A DNA stretch of 64,000 bases from Verrucomicrobiaceae bacterium (GTDB taxonomy: Bacteria > Verrucomicrobiota > Verrucomicrobiia > Verrucomicrobiales > Verrucomicrobiaceae): the NCBI GenBank assembly GCA_947458455.1, contig CANGYJ010000001.1, forward strand, positions 496,001 to 560,000. Reading direction: 5' to 3'. Shown piece by piece: positions 17,641-26,663 of the stretch (position 1 is its first letter; each line of letters starts with the position of its first letter). A program made the translations under genes and the position numbers. The notes beneath the pieces are model-generated. The model worked only from the letters and a program-made list of their open reading frames with translations. It did not search any database and was not told where the DNA came from.

Positions 17641-20600
17641 ATGAGAAAACTTTTCCTCTTCCTCGCCTTCGCCGTCTTTGCCCAAGCGCAGCCCTTTGAA
17701 CTCAAGCCGAACGACGTCATCGCTCTCACCGGTGGCTCGAACATCGAGCGCACACGCTTCAACGGCTACCTGCAAACCAGCCTCATCGCTTCCAAGCCGG
17801 AACTGAAGATCAAAGTGCGCAATTTCGGCTGGGAAGGTGACACCGTCTTCGAACAGTGGCGCGATGGCGGTCACACCGAAAACCTCGATCCGAAACGCGC
17901 CGCCGCGGAAAAGCGCATCCAGGCCGAAACCGGCACCGATAGCTGGCGCCAGCAACGCGACTGGCGACAGCAGCTCAAAGAAGTCGGCGCGACGGTGGTA
18001 ATCGCGCAGTTCGGTCAGATGGAGTCGCTGAATGGCGTGGAGAAGCTGCCGCAGTTCATCGAGGCGTATGAGAAGCTGATCGCGGAGTTTGCGGATGAGG
18101 GGCGCAGAGTGGTGCTGGTGACGCCAGTGCCGTTTGAAGGTGGTCCCAATGCAGAGAACCCCAATTTGAAATTGCTGGCCTACTCAAGAGCGATCAAGGC
18201 ATTGGCGAAACGTTTGGGGATCCACTGCATCGACCTGTCATCATGGATTATTGCTACGATGCCTCAAAGGATGGAGAACGGCTATCAGCTCAACGATGCG
18301 GGGCACTACATGGCCGCGCACAGCATAGCTGAAGGAGTTGGTATGAAGCCCGTCACCAACGAAGCCGTCCGCGCGCAGGTCCTCGAATTCGAACGCCTGT
18401 GGTTCGACTACTGGCGGCCGATGAACTGGGCTTTCCTCACCGGAGATCGCACGAACGTGCCTTACTCGAAGGACTGGAAGGACTCGACGAAGCGCATCTT
18501 CCCGCAGGAGATGGAGGATTTCCGTCCGCTGCTCGATCAAGCCGAAAAAAACATCTGGGCGGCCATCGAAGGCAAACCGGTGACGCCAATTGGCGTGCGT
18601 TCGTCGATCCCGGTCGAGCCGCCGACAGCGAAGCCGCAGTCGCCGGAAGAAGAACTGGCGTCGTTTCAGATCATGGATGGCTTTGCGGTGAATCTTTTTG
18701 CCAGCGAGGCCGATGGCATCATCAAACCCATCCAGATGCGCTGGGATGAACGCGGTCGCCTGTGGGTCGCCTGCGCGGTGAGTTATCCGCAGATCAAACC
18801 GGGCGAAAAGGCCAATGACTACGTGCTCGTGTGCGAAGACACCGACGGCGATGGCAAAGCGGACAAGTTTCACAAGTTCGTCGAAGGCCTCTTCATGCCC
18901 GCGGGCCTCGAACTCGGCGATGGCGGCCTGTATGTCGCTCAAGGCACCGAGTTGCTGCACTTCAAGGACACCGATGGCGACGACAAAGCGGACACGAAGC
19001 GCATCGTGCTCGGCGGCTTCGGCACGGCGGACTCGCATCAGATGATCAACTGCATCAACTGGGGCTTCGGCGGCGAGCTGTGGTTCACGCAGGGGCATCA
19101 CATCTACTCGCGGGTCGAGACGCCGTATGGCGTGGAGACGCTGAACCGCGCCGGCGTGTGGCGTTACCGGCCGCGCACGGGCCATCTCGATCCCTTTTTC
19201 CAATGGTCCTCCGCCGGGGCGAATTGCTGGGGCGTCACCACCACCGAATACGGCCAGGCCTTCCACAAAAGCGGTGCCAACATCGGCAGTTGGTTCACCA
19301 CGCCCGGCATGGTGCGCTCGGATCTCGCGGTGAATGCTCAAGCGATGAACCTCTGCCTCGCGCCGATCAAGCAGGTGGGCCAGGAGTTCCTGCACAGCAG
19401 CATGTTCCCGAAGGAAATGCAGGGCCGTATCGTCATCGGCGGCTACTACGCGAACCTGCTCGAATGGCACGAGCTGAAGTTCGAGAACGGCCTGTTCAGC
19501 ACCACGCGGCTGCCGAACATCATCGAGACGAAAAACAACGTCTTCCGCCCCGTCGAAGTCCGCATGGGCCCCGACGGCGGCATCTACGTCGCGGATTGGT
19601 ATAACCCGATCATCGGCCACTATCAGGCCAGCTACCGCCACCCCGATCGCGACAAAGAACACGGCCGCATCTGGCGTGTGACGTGGAAGGGCGGTCAAGT
19701 GGTCAAGCCGGTCAATCTCGTCAAAAAGAGCGTTCCAGAGCTGTTGGAGCAACTCGATTCCAAAGAGCGCTGGGCCTGGTATCAGGCAAAGCGCCTTCTC
19801 ATGGAACGCGACACGAAAGAAGTCCTCGCCGCGCTCGAAACCTGGACGCCCAAACAAAACGACCTGCGCAAACTCCAAGCGCTCTCGCTTTACGAAGCCC
19901 ACGAAACACCGCGCCTCGAACTGCTGAAGGCCCTTCTGCGTAGCTCTGATGCCCGCATCCGCGCTTACACCACCCGCACGCTCTCCACCTGGGCCCGCGA
20001 TGGTCGTCTGCCAGATGCTCTCACACTCCTCGAAGCCCAAATCGCTGACGAAGACGCTCTCGTGCGACTCGAAGCCATCGTGGCCACCAGCTACATCACT
20101 GATGCACGCTCCGCCGTGATCGCGGCACGAGCACTCGACAAGGAATTCAACGGCTACCAGCTGCATGCGCTCACCAAGACGCTGCATGTGCTCAACCCGC
20201 TGTGGTCGGCGAAACCGGCCTTCGAGAAGGATGAGCACCTCATCTTCGCGCTGCAAAACGGCTGGGTAGAGAACAACCCGAACGATTTGAAGAACCTCAG
20301 CGGTGCCGCCATCGCCTACGAGCCGAATTCGAACGCCAAAGCCGCCGCCATCATGCGTGATCAGATCGCGAAGCATGAAGGCGATCCCGAACGCCAGACG
20401 AAGTGGCTCAAAGCACTCGCTGGAACCGCCAGCGGTGACGATGTGGCCTTCATTTTCGTACGCGCCGGTCAAAACGCCGCCGTGCTGGCCGCGTTGAAGG
20501 CTGCGAAGCCCGAGAATGCCGAAAAACTGCTCACGCCGCTATTTGAAGCCCAAAACCCGGCCTTGCGTGCGCAGGGCATCCGGCTTGCGGGAGCCTGGAA

Positions 20601-21372
20601 AGTCGGCGCATTCACCGAAAGCATCCGAAAGCTCGCTTTGGAGAAAAAACAGCCGCAGGCACTCGATGCGCTCATCAGTCTGAAGCCCGATGAAGTGGCC
20701 GCTTTGGCCCTCAAAGACACCGCGATGCTCTCCGCGCTCGTTTCACGCACGGAAGGCCATGCGGCGCTGATGCGTGCTTTGCAGAAGAAGGACGCGCTGG
20801 ATGCTGTGCAGGCCAAAAAGGTGCTCACCACACTCAACAACCTCGGCAAGAACGACGCGAAGCTCTCGCCGCTGCTCATGAAGCACGCAGGCATCAATTC
20901 GGCGCTGCCGACCTACACGAAGGAATACATCGCCAACATCGTGAAAGGTGCGAACACCTTTGGCAATGCCGCCGAAGGCAAAAAGATCTACGAAGCCGCC
21001 GGCTGCATCGCCTGCCACATCCCCGGACCCGCGAACAGCAAGATCGGCCCCGACCTGAGCGCCATCGCTCGCGGCCTGCCCATCGACATGATCGTCACCG
21101 AGGTCGTGTGGCCCGCGCTGAACGTCAAAGAAGGCTTCGAGGCCGCCACCGTTACCATGAAGGACGGCACCGTCATCACCGGCTTCAAACAGACCGACAC
21201 CGCCGACACCATCTCCATCCGCGATCTCACCGGAGCCATCAAACCCATCAAGAAATCCGATACGCAAAAGATCCAATCCGGCGGCACCCTCATGCCCGAC
21301 GGCCTCACCAGCACGATGAACGAGCAGCAGCTCGCGCATCTCATCAAATACCTCAGCGAGCTGGGGAAGTAG
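17641..21372 (+). CDS. Giant PVC-type fusion: SGNH hydrolase, membrane-bound dehydrogenase-like propeller, HEAT-like region, heme-binding domain
   Basis: The protein has 1243 residues. A signal peptide (1-16) leads into an SGNH/GDSL-like domain (about 20-240) with GGSNIER near the nucleophile position and a DAGHYMAAH block holding Asp and His. Residues about 330-690 match the PVC membrane-bound dehydrogenase propeller (CEDTDGDGKADKFHKFVEGL, LHFKDTDGDDKAD, GPDGGIYVADWYNPIIGHYQ). A helical HEAT-like stretch follows. The C-terminal PVC heme domain has CIACH at 1122-1126 and a Met in GTLMPDGL as likely sixth ligand. It is probably a periplasmic sugar- or polysaccharide-oxidising enzyme with esterase activity; substrate unknown. 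It starts 15 bp after the DUF4143 gene. Confidence 0.9.
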   Translation: MRKLFLFLAFAVFAQAQPFELKPNDVIALTGGSNIERTRFNGYLQTSLIASKPELKIKVRNFGWEGDTVFEQWRDGGHTENLDPKRAAAEKRIQAETGTDSWRQQRDWRQQLKEVGATVVIAQFGQMESLNGVEKLPQFIEAYEKLIAEFADEGRRVVLVTPVPFEGGPNAENPNLKLLAYSRAIKALAKRLGIHCIDLSSWIIATMPQRMENGYQLNDAGHYMAAHSIAEGVGMKPVTNEAVRAQVLEFERLWFDYWRPMNWAFLTGDRTNVPYSKDWKDSTKRIFPQEMEDFRPLLDQAEKNIWAAIEGKPVTPIGVRSSIPVEPPTAKPQSPEEELASFQIMDGFAVNLFASEADGIIKPIQMRWDERGRLWVACAVSYPQIKPGEKANDYVLVCEDTDGDGKADKFHKFVEGLFMPAGLELGDGGLYVAQGTELLHFKDTDGDDKADTKRIVLGGFGTADSHQMINCINWGFGGELWFTQGHHIYSRVETPYGVETLNRAGVWRYRPRTGHLDPFFQWSSAGANCWGVTTTEYGQAFHKSGANIGSWFTTPGMVRSDLAVNAQAMNLCLAPIKQVGQEFLHSSMFPKEMQGRIVIGGYYANLLEWHELKFENGLFSTTRLPNIIETKNNVFRPVEVRMGPDGGIYVADWYNPIIGHYQASYRHPDRDKEHGRIWRVTWKGGQVVKPVNLVKKSVPELLEQLDSKERWAWYQAKRLLMERDTKEVLAALETWTPKQNDLRKLQALSLYEAHETPRLELLKALLRSSDARIRAYTTRTLSTWARDGRLPDALTLLEAQIADEDALVRLEAIVATSYITDARSAVIAARALDKEFNGYQLHALTKTLHVLNPLWSAKPAFEKDEHLIFALQNGWVENNPNDLKNLSGAAIAYEPNSNAKAAAIMRDQIAKHEGDPERQTKWLKALAGTASGDDVAFIFVRAGQNAAVLAALKAAKPENAEKLLTPLFEAQNPALRAQGIRLAGAWKVGAFTESIRKLALEKKQPQALDALISLKPDEVAALALKDTAMLSALVSRTEGHAALMRALQKKDALDAVQAKKVLTTLNNLGKNDAKLSPLLMKHAGINSALPTYTKEYIANIVKGANTFGNAAEGKKIYEAAGCIACHIPGPANSKIGPDLSAIARGLPIDMIVTEVVWPALNVKEGFEAATVTMKDGTVITGFKQTDTADTISIRDLTGAIKPIKKSDTQKIQSGGTLMPDGLTSTMNEQQLAHLIKYLSELGK

Positions 21373-21378
21373 AAGGCC

Positions 21379-21801
21379 TCAAAGGGATTTCGGACGTCCC
21401 GTCGCCGAGAAGCTCGCGCGAGCATTGGCTCCCTCGACTTCGCGGCGGACGGTGGACTCGAAGGCATTTTGGTCCGCCGTGGAGGCAAAGGACGAAGCAT
21501 CATAGCTGATGTGGATATGCGGAACGAGCGTGCCGGGAAGCTTCAGATACATTGAGAGGTCTTCGGGATTCACCCGGACATTCAGATCCGCATTCTTCGG
21601 TGAAGTGAGCGTAAGCTTGCGGGAGTCACCCTCGTAGCGAGCATTGAAATCAGCCTCGTCAGCCCGGTTCACCGCACTTGAAAGAGTACTTGAGGCACCT
21701 CCAGCGGCCTTGTCGATAGATCCCAAAACGGAATCTCCAAACATATCCCAGGCAACATACAGAATGACGGCAACGACGGCGAAGGTGAGCAGCAATTTCA
21801 T
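21379..21801 (-). CDS. Small membrane-anchored protein of unknown function
   Basis: The 140-residue protein has one N-terminal hydrophobic segment (MKLLLTFAVVAVILYVAWDMF) that could be an uncleaved anchor. The remainder is a soluble domain with LNVRVNPEDLSMYLKLPGT and HIHISYDASSFASTADQNAF. No family is recognised. It lies 12 bp downstream of the penicillin-binding protein gene on the same strand, so it is probably in that operon and may act in the envelope. It converges with the giant fusion gene. Confidence 0.7.
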   Translation of the reverse strand: MKLLLTFAVVAVILYVAWDMFGDSVLGSIDKAAGGASSTLSSAVNRADEADFNARYEGDSRKLTLTSPKNADLNVRVNPEDLSMYLKLPGTLVPHIHISYDASSFASTADQNAFESTVRREVEGANARASFSATGRPKSL

Positions 21802-21813
21802 GACGCGCCCACT

Positions 21814-24006
21814 TTACTGGAACCAGCGTTTCACGCGACCCCAAAAACCACTGCCTTCTCCGGCAGGCTGGCCTTGCGGCTGCGCCACACGCGGAGCCAC
21901 ACCGCGATGCTCCAGGCAGAAGTCCTGCGGCACGAGTTCATAGGGCAAGGCATCGTCATAGGCCATGCCAGCATGATGACAGCCATCGGTGGCGAGCTGT
22001 GAGCTGAGTCGGCAAAGCGAAACGCGAGTGAGCGGCAGGCCAGCCTTCGCGACATCGGTCTTGTAGCCAATTTTGACGGCTTCCTTCATGAGATCCGCCC
22101 AAATCGGCAGCGAGAGACGGCCGCCGTAGCCTTCGTCGATGATTGTCTGCGGCTTGTCGAGACCCACCCAGACACCGCAGGTGAGGCGATCCGTGTAGCC
22201 AGCGAACCACGCATCCTTGTAATCATTGGTTGTGCCCGTTTTGCCACCGCCGGGTTCTTTGAAGCCATGCTCGCTGCGCACGGCAGCGGCGGTGCCGCGT
22301 TCCATCACCTGCCCGAGAATCTGCCGCATCACATGGGCGACGCCTGGATTCACCACCTCGGCCTCAAGGACGGGCGTCTGGTAAATGATGGTGCCAGTTT
22401 TATCGACGATGCGGTCGATCAGGAAGGTGCGGCGGCGAACGCCTTGATTTGGGAAGACGCTCATCGCGCTGGCCAGTTGGCGCACGTTGCCGCCGATGTT
22501 GCCGATGTAGATCTGTGGCGTGCGCACCTTGGGCATGTTGAAGCCGGAATCGGCGAGCAGATTGAGCACGCGGTCGAGGCCGGTGTAGTTGCCGAGGCGC
22601 GTGGTCATCGTGTTGCGACTGAGCACGAGGCCATCGGTGAGGGTTTTGAGGCCCAAAAATTTGCCGTCACTGTTCTGCGGGCTCCAGCCGGGATCGCCGC
22701 CCAGGATTTCACCGGGCTGGATGGGTGCGTCGTCGATCAACGTGCCAGGTAAAAAGCCCGCAGCGACGCCTGCGGCATAGACGAAGGGTTTGACGGTTGA
22801 TCCGATCTGACGCTCGCCCTGGATGGCGCGGTTGTATTTGCTGTGTCGATAATCACGACCACCGACAATGGCGAGGATGCCGCCGGTGGAGTTATCGAGC
22901 AAGGTAACGGCGACTTGCAGGTAAGGCGTGGTGCTGACCTCGGAGGTGTGATCCCAGGTGGAGTCAAACTCAGCCTTGGTGGGATGTTTGTAAGCTTTGA
23001 GCTTCTCCACAGCGGCGAGGCGTTTTTCCACCGCAGCCTCGGCGGCCACTTGCAGCTCTTTGTGGATCGTGGTGAAGACCTGGAGACCGCCGTCCTCGAC
23101 ATCGTGCTTCTCCAAAATGAGGTCGAGATCCTGCCGCACCATGTCGAGCGCATAGCCACCCTGACCTTGGAAGACGGGCTGCGCATGCAGGATCACATCG
23201 GCATAGCGTGCCTCGAGTTCCTCCTCCGGCGTGATCATCTTCGTGGCCAGCATGCGCTGGAGCACATCGTTTCGTTCTTTGATGGCTCCGTCGTAGTTTC
23301 GGAAAGGAGAGAAACGCACGGGGCTGCGCACAATGCCAGCGATGAGCGCTGATTCGCTGAGCGAGAGCTGGCTGGCGTGCTTGCCAAAGTAAACCTGGCT
23401 GGCCCGCTGGATGCCGTAGAGGCCGGTGCCGAAGAAAATGCGGTTCACATAGTGCTCAATGATTTGCTCCTTCGTGCTGTGCTTTTCGATGCGGCGGGCG
23501 AGCATCATTTCGAGTATCTTGCGGTGGATGTTGCGGTCATCGCCCAGCTCCGGGTAGCTGTTGCGGGCGAGCTGCATGGTCAGGGTGCTGGCCCCCTGCA
23601 CGATGCGGCCGTCCTTCACATTTCGCACCGCAGCGCGAGCCACGCCGACATAGTCGATGCCGCTGTGCGAGTAGAAGCGTGAGTCTTCACGGGCGAGCAG
23701 CGCCTTGACGAACCAAGGTGAAACTTCGCTCAGCGGTACCACGATGCGATTCTCCCCGTGCATGCGACCGAGCACCTCGCCTTTGAAATCATACACCACG
23801 GTGCGCTCCGGCATCTGGCCCAGCTTGGTGAGATCAAAATCCTTCGCCCAATGGCTGTACACCGCGATCACGATGGCGGCGGCGAGCGTGACGAGCAGCG
23901 TGCTGCCCATGATGAGAAAGAGTGCCAGCCGCTTCCATCGTTCCCAGCGTGACATGACCTTCGGCCTCTTGAAGGGCTTTTTGGACGTGGTGGGATTTTT
24001 ATTCAT
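21814..24006 (-). CDS. Class A penicillin-binding protein (PBP1A-type)
   Basis: The 730-residue protein starts at MNKNPTTSKKPFKRP (24006); a TTG 15 codons upstream is possible. A basic cytoplasmic tail and one membrane span (LALFLIMGSTLLVTLAAAIV) precede the glycosyltransferase domain, with EDSRFYSHSGIDYVGVARA (catalytic Glu) and GASTLTMQLARN. The transpeptidase domain has GSTVKPFVYAAG (SxxK Ser), SRNT (SxN) and GGKTGTTNDYKDAWF (KTG). It polymerises and cross-links peptidoglycan at the inner membrane. It is followed after 12 bp by a small anchored protein gene. A short Cys-containing C-terminal extension (LCRLSSQLATDGCHHAG) is present. Confidence 0.95.
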   Translation of the reverse strand: MNKNPTTSKKPFKRPKVMSRWERWKRLALFLIMGSTLLVTLAAAIVIAVYSHWAKDFDLTKLGQMPERTVVYDFKGEVLGRMHGENRIVVPLSEVSPWFVKALLAREDSRFYSHSGIDYVGVARAAVRNVKDGRIVQGASTLTMQLARNSYPELGDDRNIHRKILEMMLARRIEKHSTKEQIIEHYVNRIFFGTGLYGIQRASQVYFGKHASQLSLSESALIAGIVRSPVRFSPFRNYDGAIKERNDVLQRMLATKMITPEEELEARYADVILHAQPVFQGQGGYALDMVRQDLDLILEKHDVEDGGLQVFTTIHKELQVAAEAAVEKRLAAVEKLKAYKHPTKAEFDSTWDHTSEVSTTPYLQVAVTLLDNSTGGILAIVGGRDYRHSKYNRAIQGERQIGSTVKPFVYAAGVAAGFLPGTLIDDAPIQPGEILGGDPGWSPQNSDGKFLGLKTLTDGLVLSRNTMTTRLGNYTGLDRVLNLLADSGFNMPKVRTPQIYIGNIGGNVRQLASAMSVFPNQGVRRRTFLIDRIVDKTGTIIYQTPVLEAEVVNPGVAHVMRQILGQVMERGTAAAVRSEHGFKEPGGGKTGTTNDYKDAWFAGYTDRLTCGVWVGLDKPQTIIDEGYGGRLSLPIWADLMKEAVKIGYKTDVAKAGLPLTRVSLCRLSSQLATDGCHHAGMAYDDALPYELVPQDFCLEHRGVAPRVAQPQGQPAGEGSGFWGRVKRWFQ

Positions 24007-24085
24007 GGAGTTGTTTGAGCCATACGGAGCCTTCGCTGGGCCAAAGTTCAAGCCTCAGACGATGAACTCCATGTGAACTTCCATT

Positions 24086-25519
24086 TCACGGATGGGACAA
24101 AAAGCCCGGAGAAACCTCCACGCGGGCTTTTTGCTCGAAGGCATGGCCGAGGCGAAGGAGAAGTGGCTCAGTCCAGGCGGTGCTGAAGAAGGAAAGGTTC
24201 ACCGGGAGCTTGCCGATGAGGCCCATGGGCACGGTGAGATGCGGATAACCCGCCGTCGCAGGCACGGTGGAGCAGCCGCGACCGCCGCGATGACCGTTTG
24301 GGAGGTCGGTGACATCCGCGGGATCGCTGGTGGAGACGACGAAGGCATCGAGGCGATGCTCCTTGAGCACAGCGTCGATGCCCTCCTCGCGAGCGAGCCT
24401 TCGCGCGGTCTCGCGAGCGGTCTTGGTTTCGGCGATGACTTCTTCCGAATCGAGCACCGCAGCCATTTCGAGGAACTCCTGGCCGAAGTAAGGCATCTCC
24501 TTGTCGGCATTCGCTTTATTGAAGGCGATCAAATCGGCCATGGATCGCACCTGGCTCGTGGTGGAGGCGAGGTAGGCATTCAGATCCTCGCGATACTCAC
24601 CCAGCATGGCGCGGAAGCGCAGCTGGCTGATCTCGCGGGTGTGCGGCAGCTCCACTTCAATGACTTCGGCTCCGAGGGATCGTAGTACGTCGAGCGAGCT
24701 TTCGGTGAGCTTCTGCACGTCGTCGTTTTCGCCGTTCAAATGACGCAGAAAGCCGAGGCGAAGGCCTTCGAGCCTTTCGGTGGGTTTCCAGTCCACCGGC
24801 CTCTCGGCGATGGCGGTGAGCAGCAGCGCACAATCCTTCACGCTGCGAGCCATCGGCCCGGCGGTGTCTTGCCAGTGGGTGATGGGGATGATGCCTTTTC
24901 CGATGGTGAGGCCGAGGGTGGGCTTGAGGCCGACGATGCCGCAGGCGCTCGACGGACTCACGATGGAGCCATCGGTCTCTGTGCCGATGGCGGCAAAGCA
25001 AAGACTGGCTGAAACCGCCGCCGCGGAGCCGGAGCTGGAGCCGCTGGGATTGTGATTGAGCAGATGCGGATTCGCGGTGAGGCCGCCGCGAGCGCTCCAG
25101 CCGCTGGTGGAGTTTGGCGAGCGCATGTTGGCCCACTCGCTGAGGTTCGTTTTGCCAAGGATGACGGCACCCGCCGCCCGCAGCTTTTGCACCAGCGGCG
25201 CATCACCACGCGGTCGCGAGTCGAGCAAAGCCAGCGAGCCAGCGGTGGTGAGCATGCGGTCGCCGGTCTCGATGTTGTCCTTGATCAAAATCGGCTGGCC
25301 ATGCAGCGGACCACGCGGTTTTGGCTCTGCGTCGAGTTTCTTGGCGATGTCGAGAGCATCGGGATTCAATTCGATCACCGCGTGCAGCACCGGATCGAGG
25401 ATTTTGATGCGGTCGAGGTAGTACTGCGTGAGCTCGACGGCACTCACACGCCTCTTTTCACATCCCGGCAGCCCGACGAGGCTGCCGAGGGCGATTTTGG
25501 CAAGGGTGCGGCGGTGCAT
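24086..25519 (-). CDS. Amidase-signature family hydrolase, lipoprotein-like
   Basis: The 477-residue protein starts at MHRRTLAKIALGSLVGLPGC (25519), giving a Tat-like RR signal with a lipobox Cys. The amidase signature is complete: Lys in PILIKDNIETGD, GSSSGSAAAVSA with the cis-Ser, and the nucleophile Ser in GTETDGSIVSPSS. It cleaves an amide or nitrile-derived bond. Export makes GatA function unlikely, so a periplasmic peptide or aryl amide is more plausible. The frame extends 57 codons upstream through a palindromic repeat and overlaps apbE, so the longer version is rejected. It lies downstream of ldh-like and apbE genes. Confidence 0.87.
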   Translation of the reverse strand: MHRRTLAKIALGSLVGLPGCEKRRVSAVELTQYYLDRIKILDPVLHAVIELNPDALDIAKKLDAEPKPRGPLHGQPILIKDNIETGDRMLTTAGSLALLDSRPRGDAPLVQKLRAAGAVILGKTNLSEWANMRSPNSTSGWSARGGLTANPHLLNHNPSGSSSGSAAAVSASLCFAAIGTETDGSIVSPSSACGIVGLKPTLGLTIGKGIIPITHWQDTAGPMARSVKDCALLLTAIAERPVDWKPTERLEGLRLGFLRHLNGENDDVQKLTESSLDVLRSLGAEVIEVELPHTREISQLRFRAMLGEYREDLNAYLASTTSQVRSMADLIAFNKANADKEMPYFGQEFLEMAAVLDSEEVIAETKTARETARRLAREEGIDAVLKEHRLDAFVVSTSDPADVTDLPNGHRGGRGCSTVPATAGYPHLTVPMGLIGKLPVNLSFFSTAWTEPLLLRLGHAFEQKARVEVSPGFLSHP

Positions 25520-25677
25520 GCGGATCGATCTCCCCACCTCAACGTGATGTTTGGCAGCTTCTTCCGAACAGTCAGCGTGCGCAAAGGGCGAGGGTTTAGT
25601 TCGTAGTTCGGGCTTTAGCCCGCGCTTAGTTGCGGTGGGAAGCGGGCTGAAGCCCGAACTACGAACGACGATGCAAA
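25520..25677. repeat. Inverted repeat of the GTTCGTAGTTCGGGC family between amidase and apbE
   Basis: Arms at 25599-25623 and 25642-25666 are near-perfect reverse complements over 25 bases with one mismatch. Each arm also contains the smaller palindrome GGGCTTTAGCCC or its variant. Single-arm relatives occur at 30554-30577 and 43888-43912. The rest of the gap shows no gene. Confidence 0.75.
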
Positions 25678-26619
25678 TCAATCTCCCCACTTCAACGTGA
25701 TACCGGGAATCTTCTTGGCGATCTCGCCGCCCTTTTCTTGGCCGAGGACGACCATGGCAGTGGCGAGGGCATCACTCGTGGTGCAGTCGGGGACGATGAC
25801 GGAGCATGAAACGGTCTTCGTGAGGCCGAGGCCGGTGATGGGGGAGATGATGTGGGCGTAGCGGGTGCCGTCGATGGTGATGGCTTGATACAGGTCGCCG
25901 GAGGTGGAGACGGCGGCGTTTTTGAGCAAGACGGTGGTTTCGATATCGGCGGAGGATCGCAGCTTGACCTCCCAGCCTTCTTTGCCCGGTGGCGGATCAC
26001 CGATGGCAATATCGCCACCGGCGATGACGAGGGCGCGGGGGAGGTGGCGCTTGTCGCGAAGGAGTTTGAGCACGGCATCGGCGGCGTAACCTTTGGCGAT
26101 GCCGCCGAGGTCGAGGAGCATGCCGGGCTTGGTGAGCGTGATGGTGCTGGCCTGGGCATCAACCTTCACAGCCTGCCAATCCATGGCGGCTTTCGCGGCG
26201 GCAAGGCGTTCGGGCGGTGGGAGCTGCTTGCGGTTTTTCATGCTGCGCCACAGCCGCGTGAGATGACCGCAGGTGATGTCGAAGGCTCCGTCGGTGAGTT
26301 GGGAGATTTCGAGCGAGCGGGTGATGATCTCGACGAGTTCGGGGCTGGCTTTGAAGGGCACGTTGGGCTTCGTGGCATTGAGGCGGCTGAGCTCGGAGTA
26401 GGGCTCGTAGTCGGAAAATACGGCCGTGAGGGCTGCCACATGCGCGAAGGCATCCTCCGCGGCTTTTTCGGCGGTTTCGCGGTTTTCGGCGTGGAGGCTG
26501 AGCCGGAACTTCGTGGCCATTTGGACCGATTCGAAGTCGAAACGCTGCTGAGCGTGGCTTGGAAGGCTGAAAAGAACACCACAGAGGGCACCGAGGAACA
26601 CAGAGGACTGAAGTTTCAT
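25678..26619 (-). CDS. apbE: FAD:protein FMN transferase (ApbE family)
   Basis: The 313-residue protein has a signal peptide (MKLQSSVFLGALCGVLFSLP, cleaved near SHA-QQ). It carries the ApbE core: KFRLSLHAENRETAEKA, AVFSDYEPYSELSRLNA, DITCGHLTRLW, the flavin/Mg site LLDLGGIAKGYAADAVLKLL, and AVSTSGDLYQ. Such enzymes transfer FMN from FAD to a Thr of periplasmic redox proteins such as NQR or RNF subunits. No substrate is in the window. The start codon lies inside an inverted repeat (26578-26648), and the left arm of that repeat encodes the signal peptide. It is 44 bp from the upstream oxidoreductase gene on the same strand. Confidence 0.92.
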   Translation of the reverse strand: MKLQSSVFLGALCGVLFSLPSHAQQRFDFESVQMATKFRLSLHAENRETAEKAAEDAFAHVAALTAVFSDYEPYSELSRLNATKPNVPFKASPELVEIITRSLEISQLTDGAFDITCGHLTRLWRSMKNRKQLPPPERLAAAKAAMDWQAVKVDAQASTITLTKPGMLLDLGGIAKGYAADAVLKLLRDKRHLPRALVIAGGDIAIGDPPPGKEGWEVKLRSSADIETTVLLKNAAVSTSGDLYQAITIDGTRYAHIISPITGLGLTKTVSCSVIVPDCTTSDALATAMVVLGQEKGGEIAKKIPGITLKWGD

Positions 26620-26648
26620 GCTCTGTGCTTCTCGGTGAACTCTGTGGT
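26578..26648. repeat. Palindromic element straddling the apbE start codon
   Basis: The 28-base arms 26578-26605 and 26621-26648 are reverse complements at 24 positions. Each arm has the pattern ACCACAGAG-NN-CACCGAG-NNN-CACAGAG. The ATG of apbE (26617-26619, minus) lies in the 15-base spacer. A single-arm relative is at 30422-30448. Confidence 0.75.
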
Positions 26649-26663
26649 TAAACCTGCTTCAGC

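Noticed and set aside
18241-20472. Long minus-strand open frame of more than 700 codons
   Set aside because: It is the mirror of the PVC dehydrogenase coding region; the GC-rich codon pattern leaves the antisense frame open, and the translation has no recognisable domain.
25520-25690. N-terminal extension of the amidase to 25690
   Set aside because: The added 57 residues are translated repeat and overlap apbE; the Tat/lipobox start at 25519 is better.
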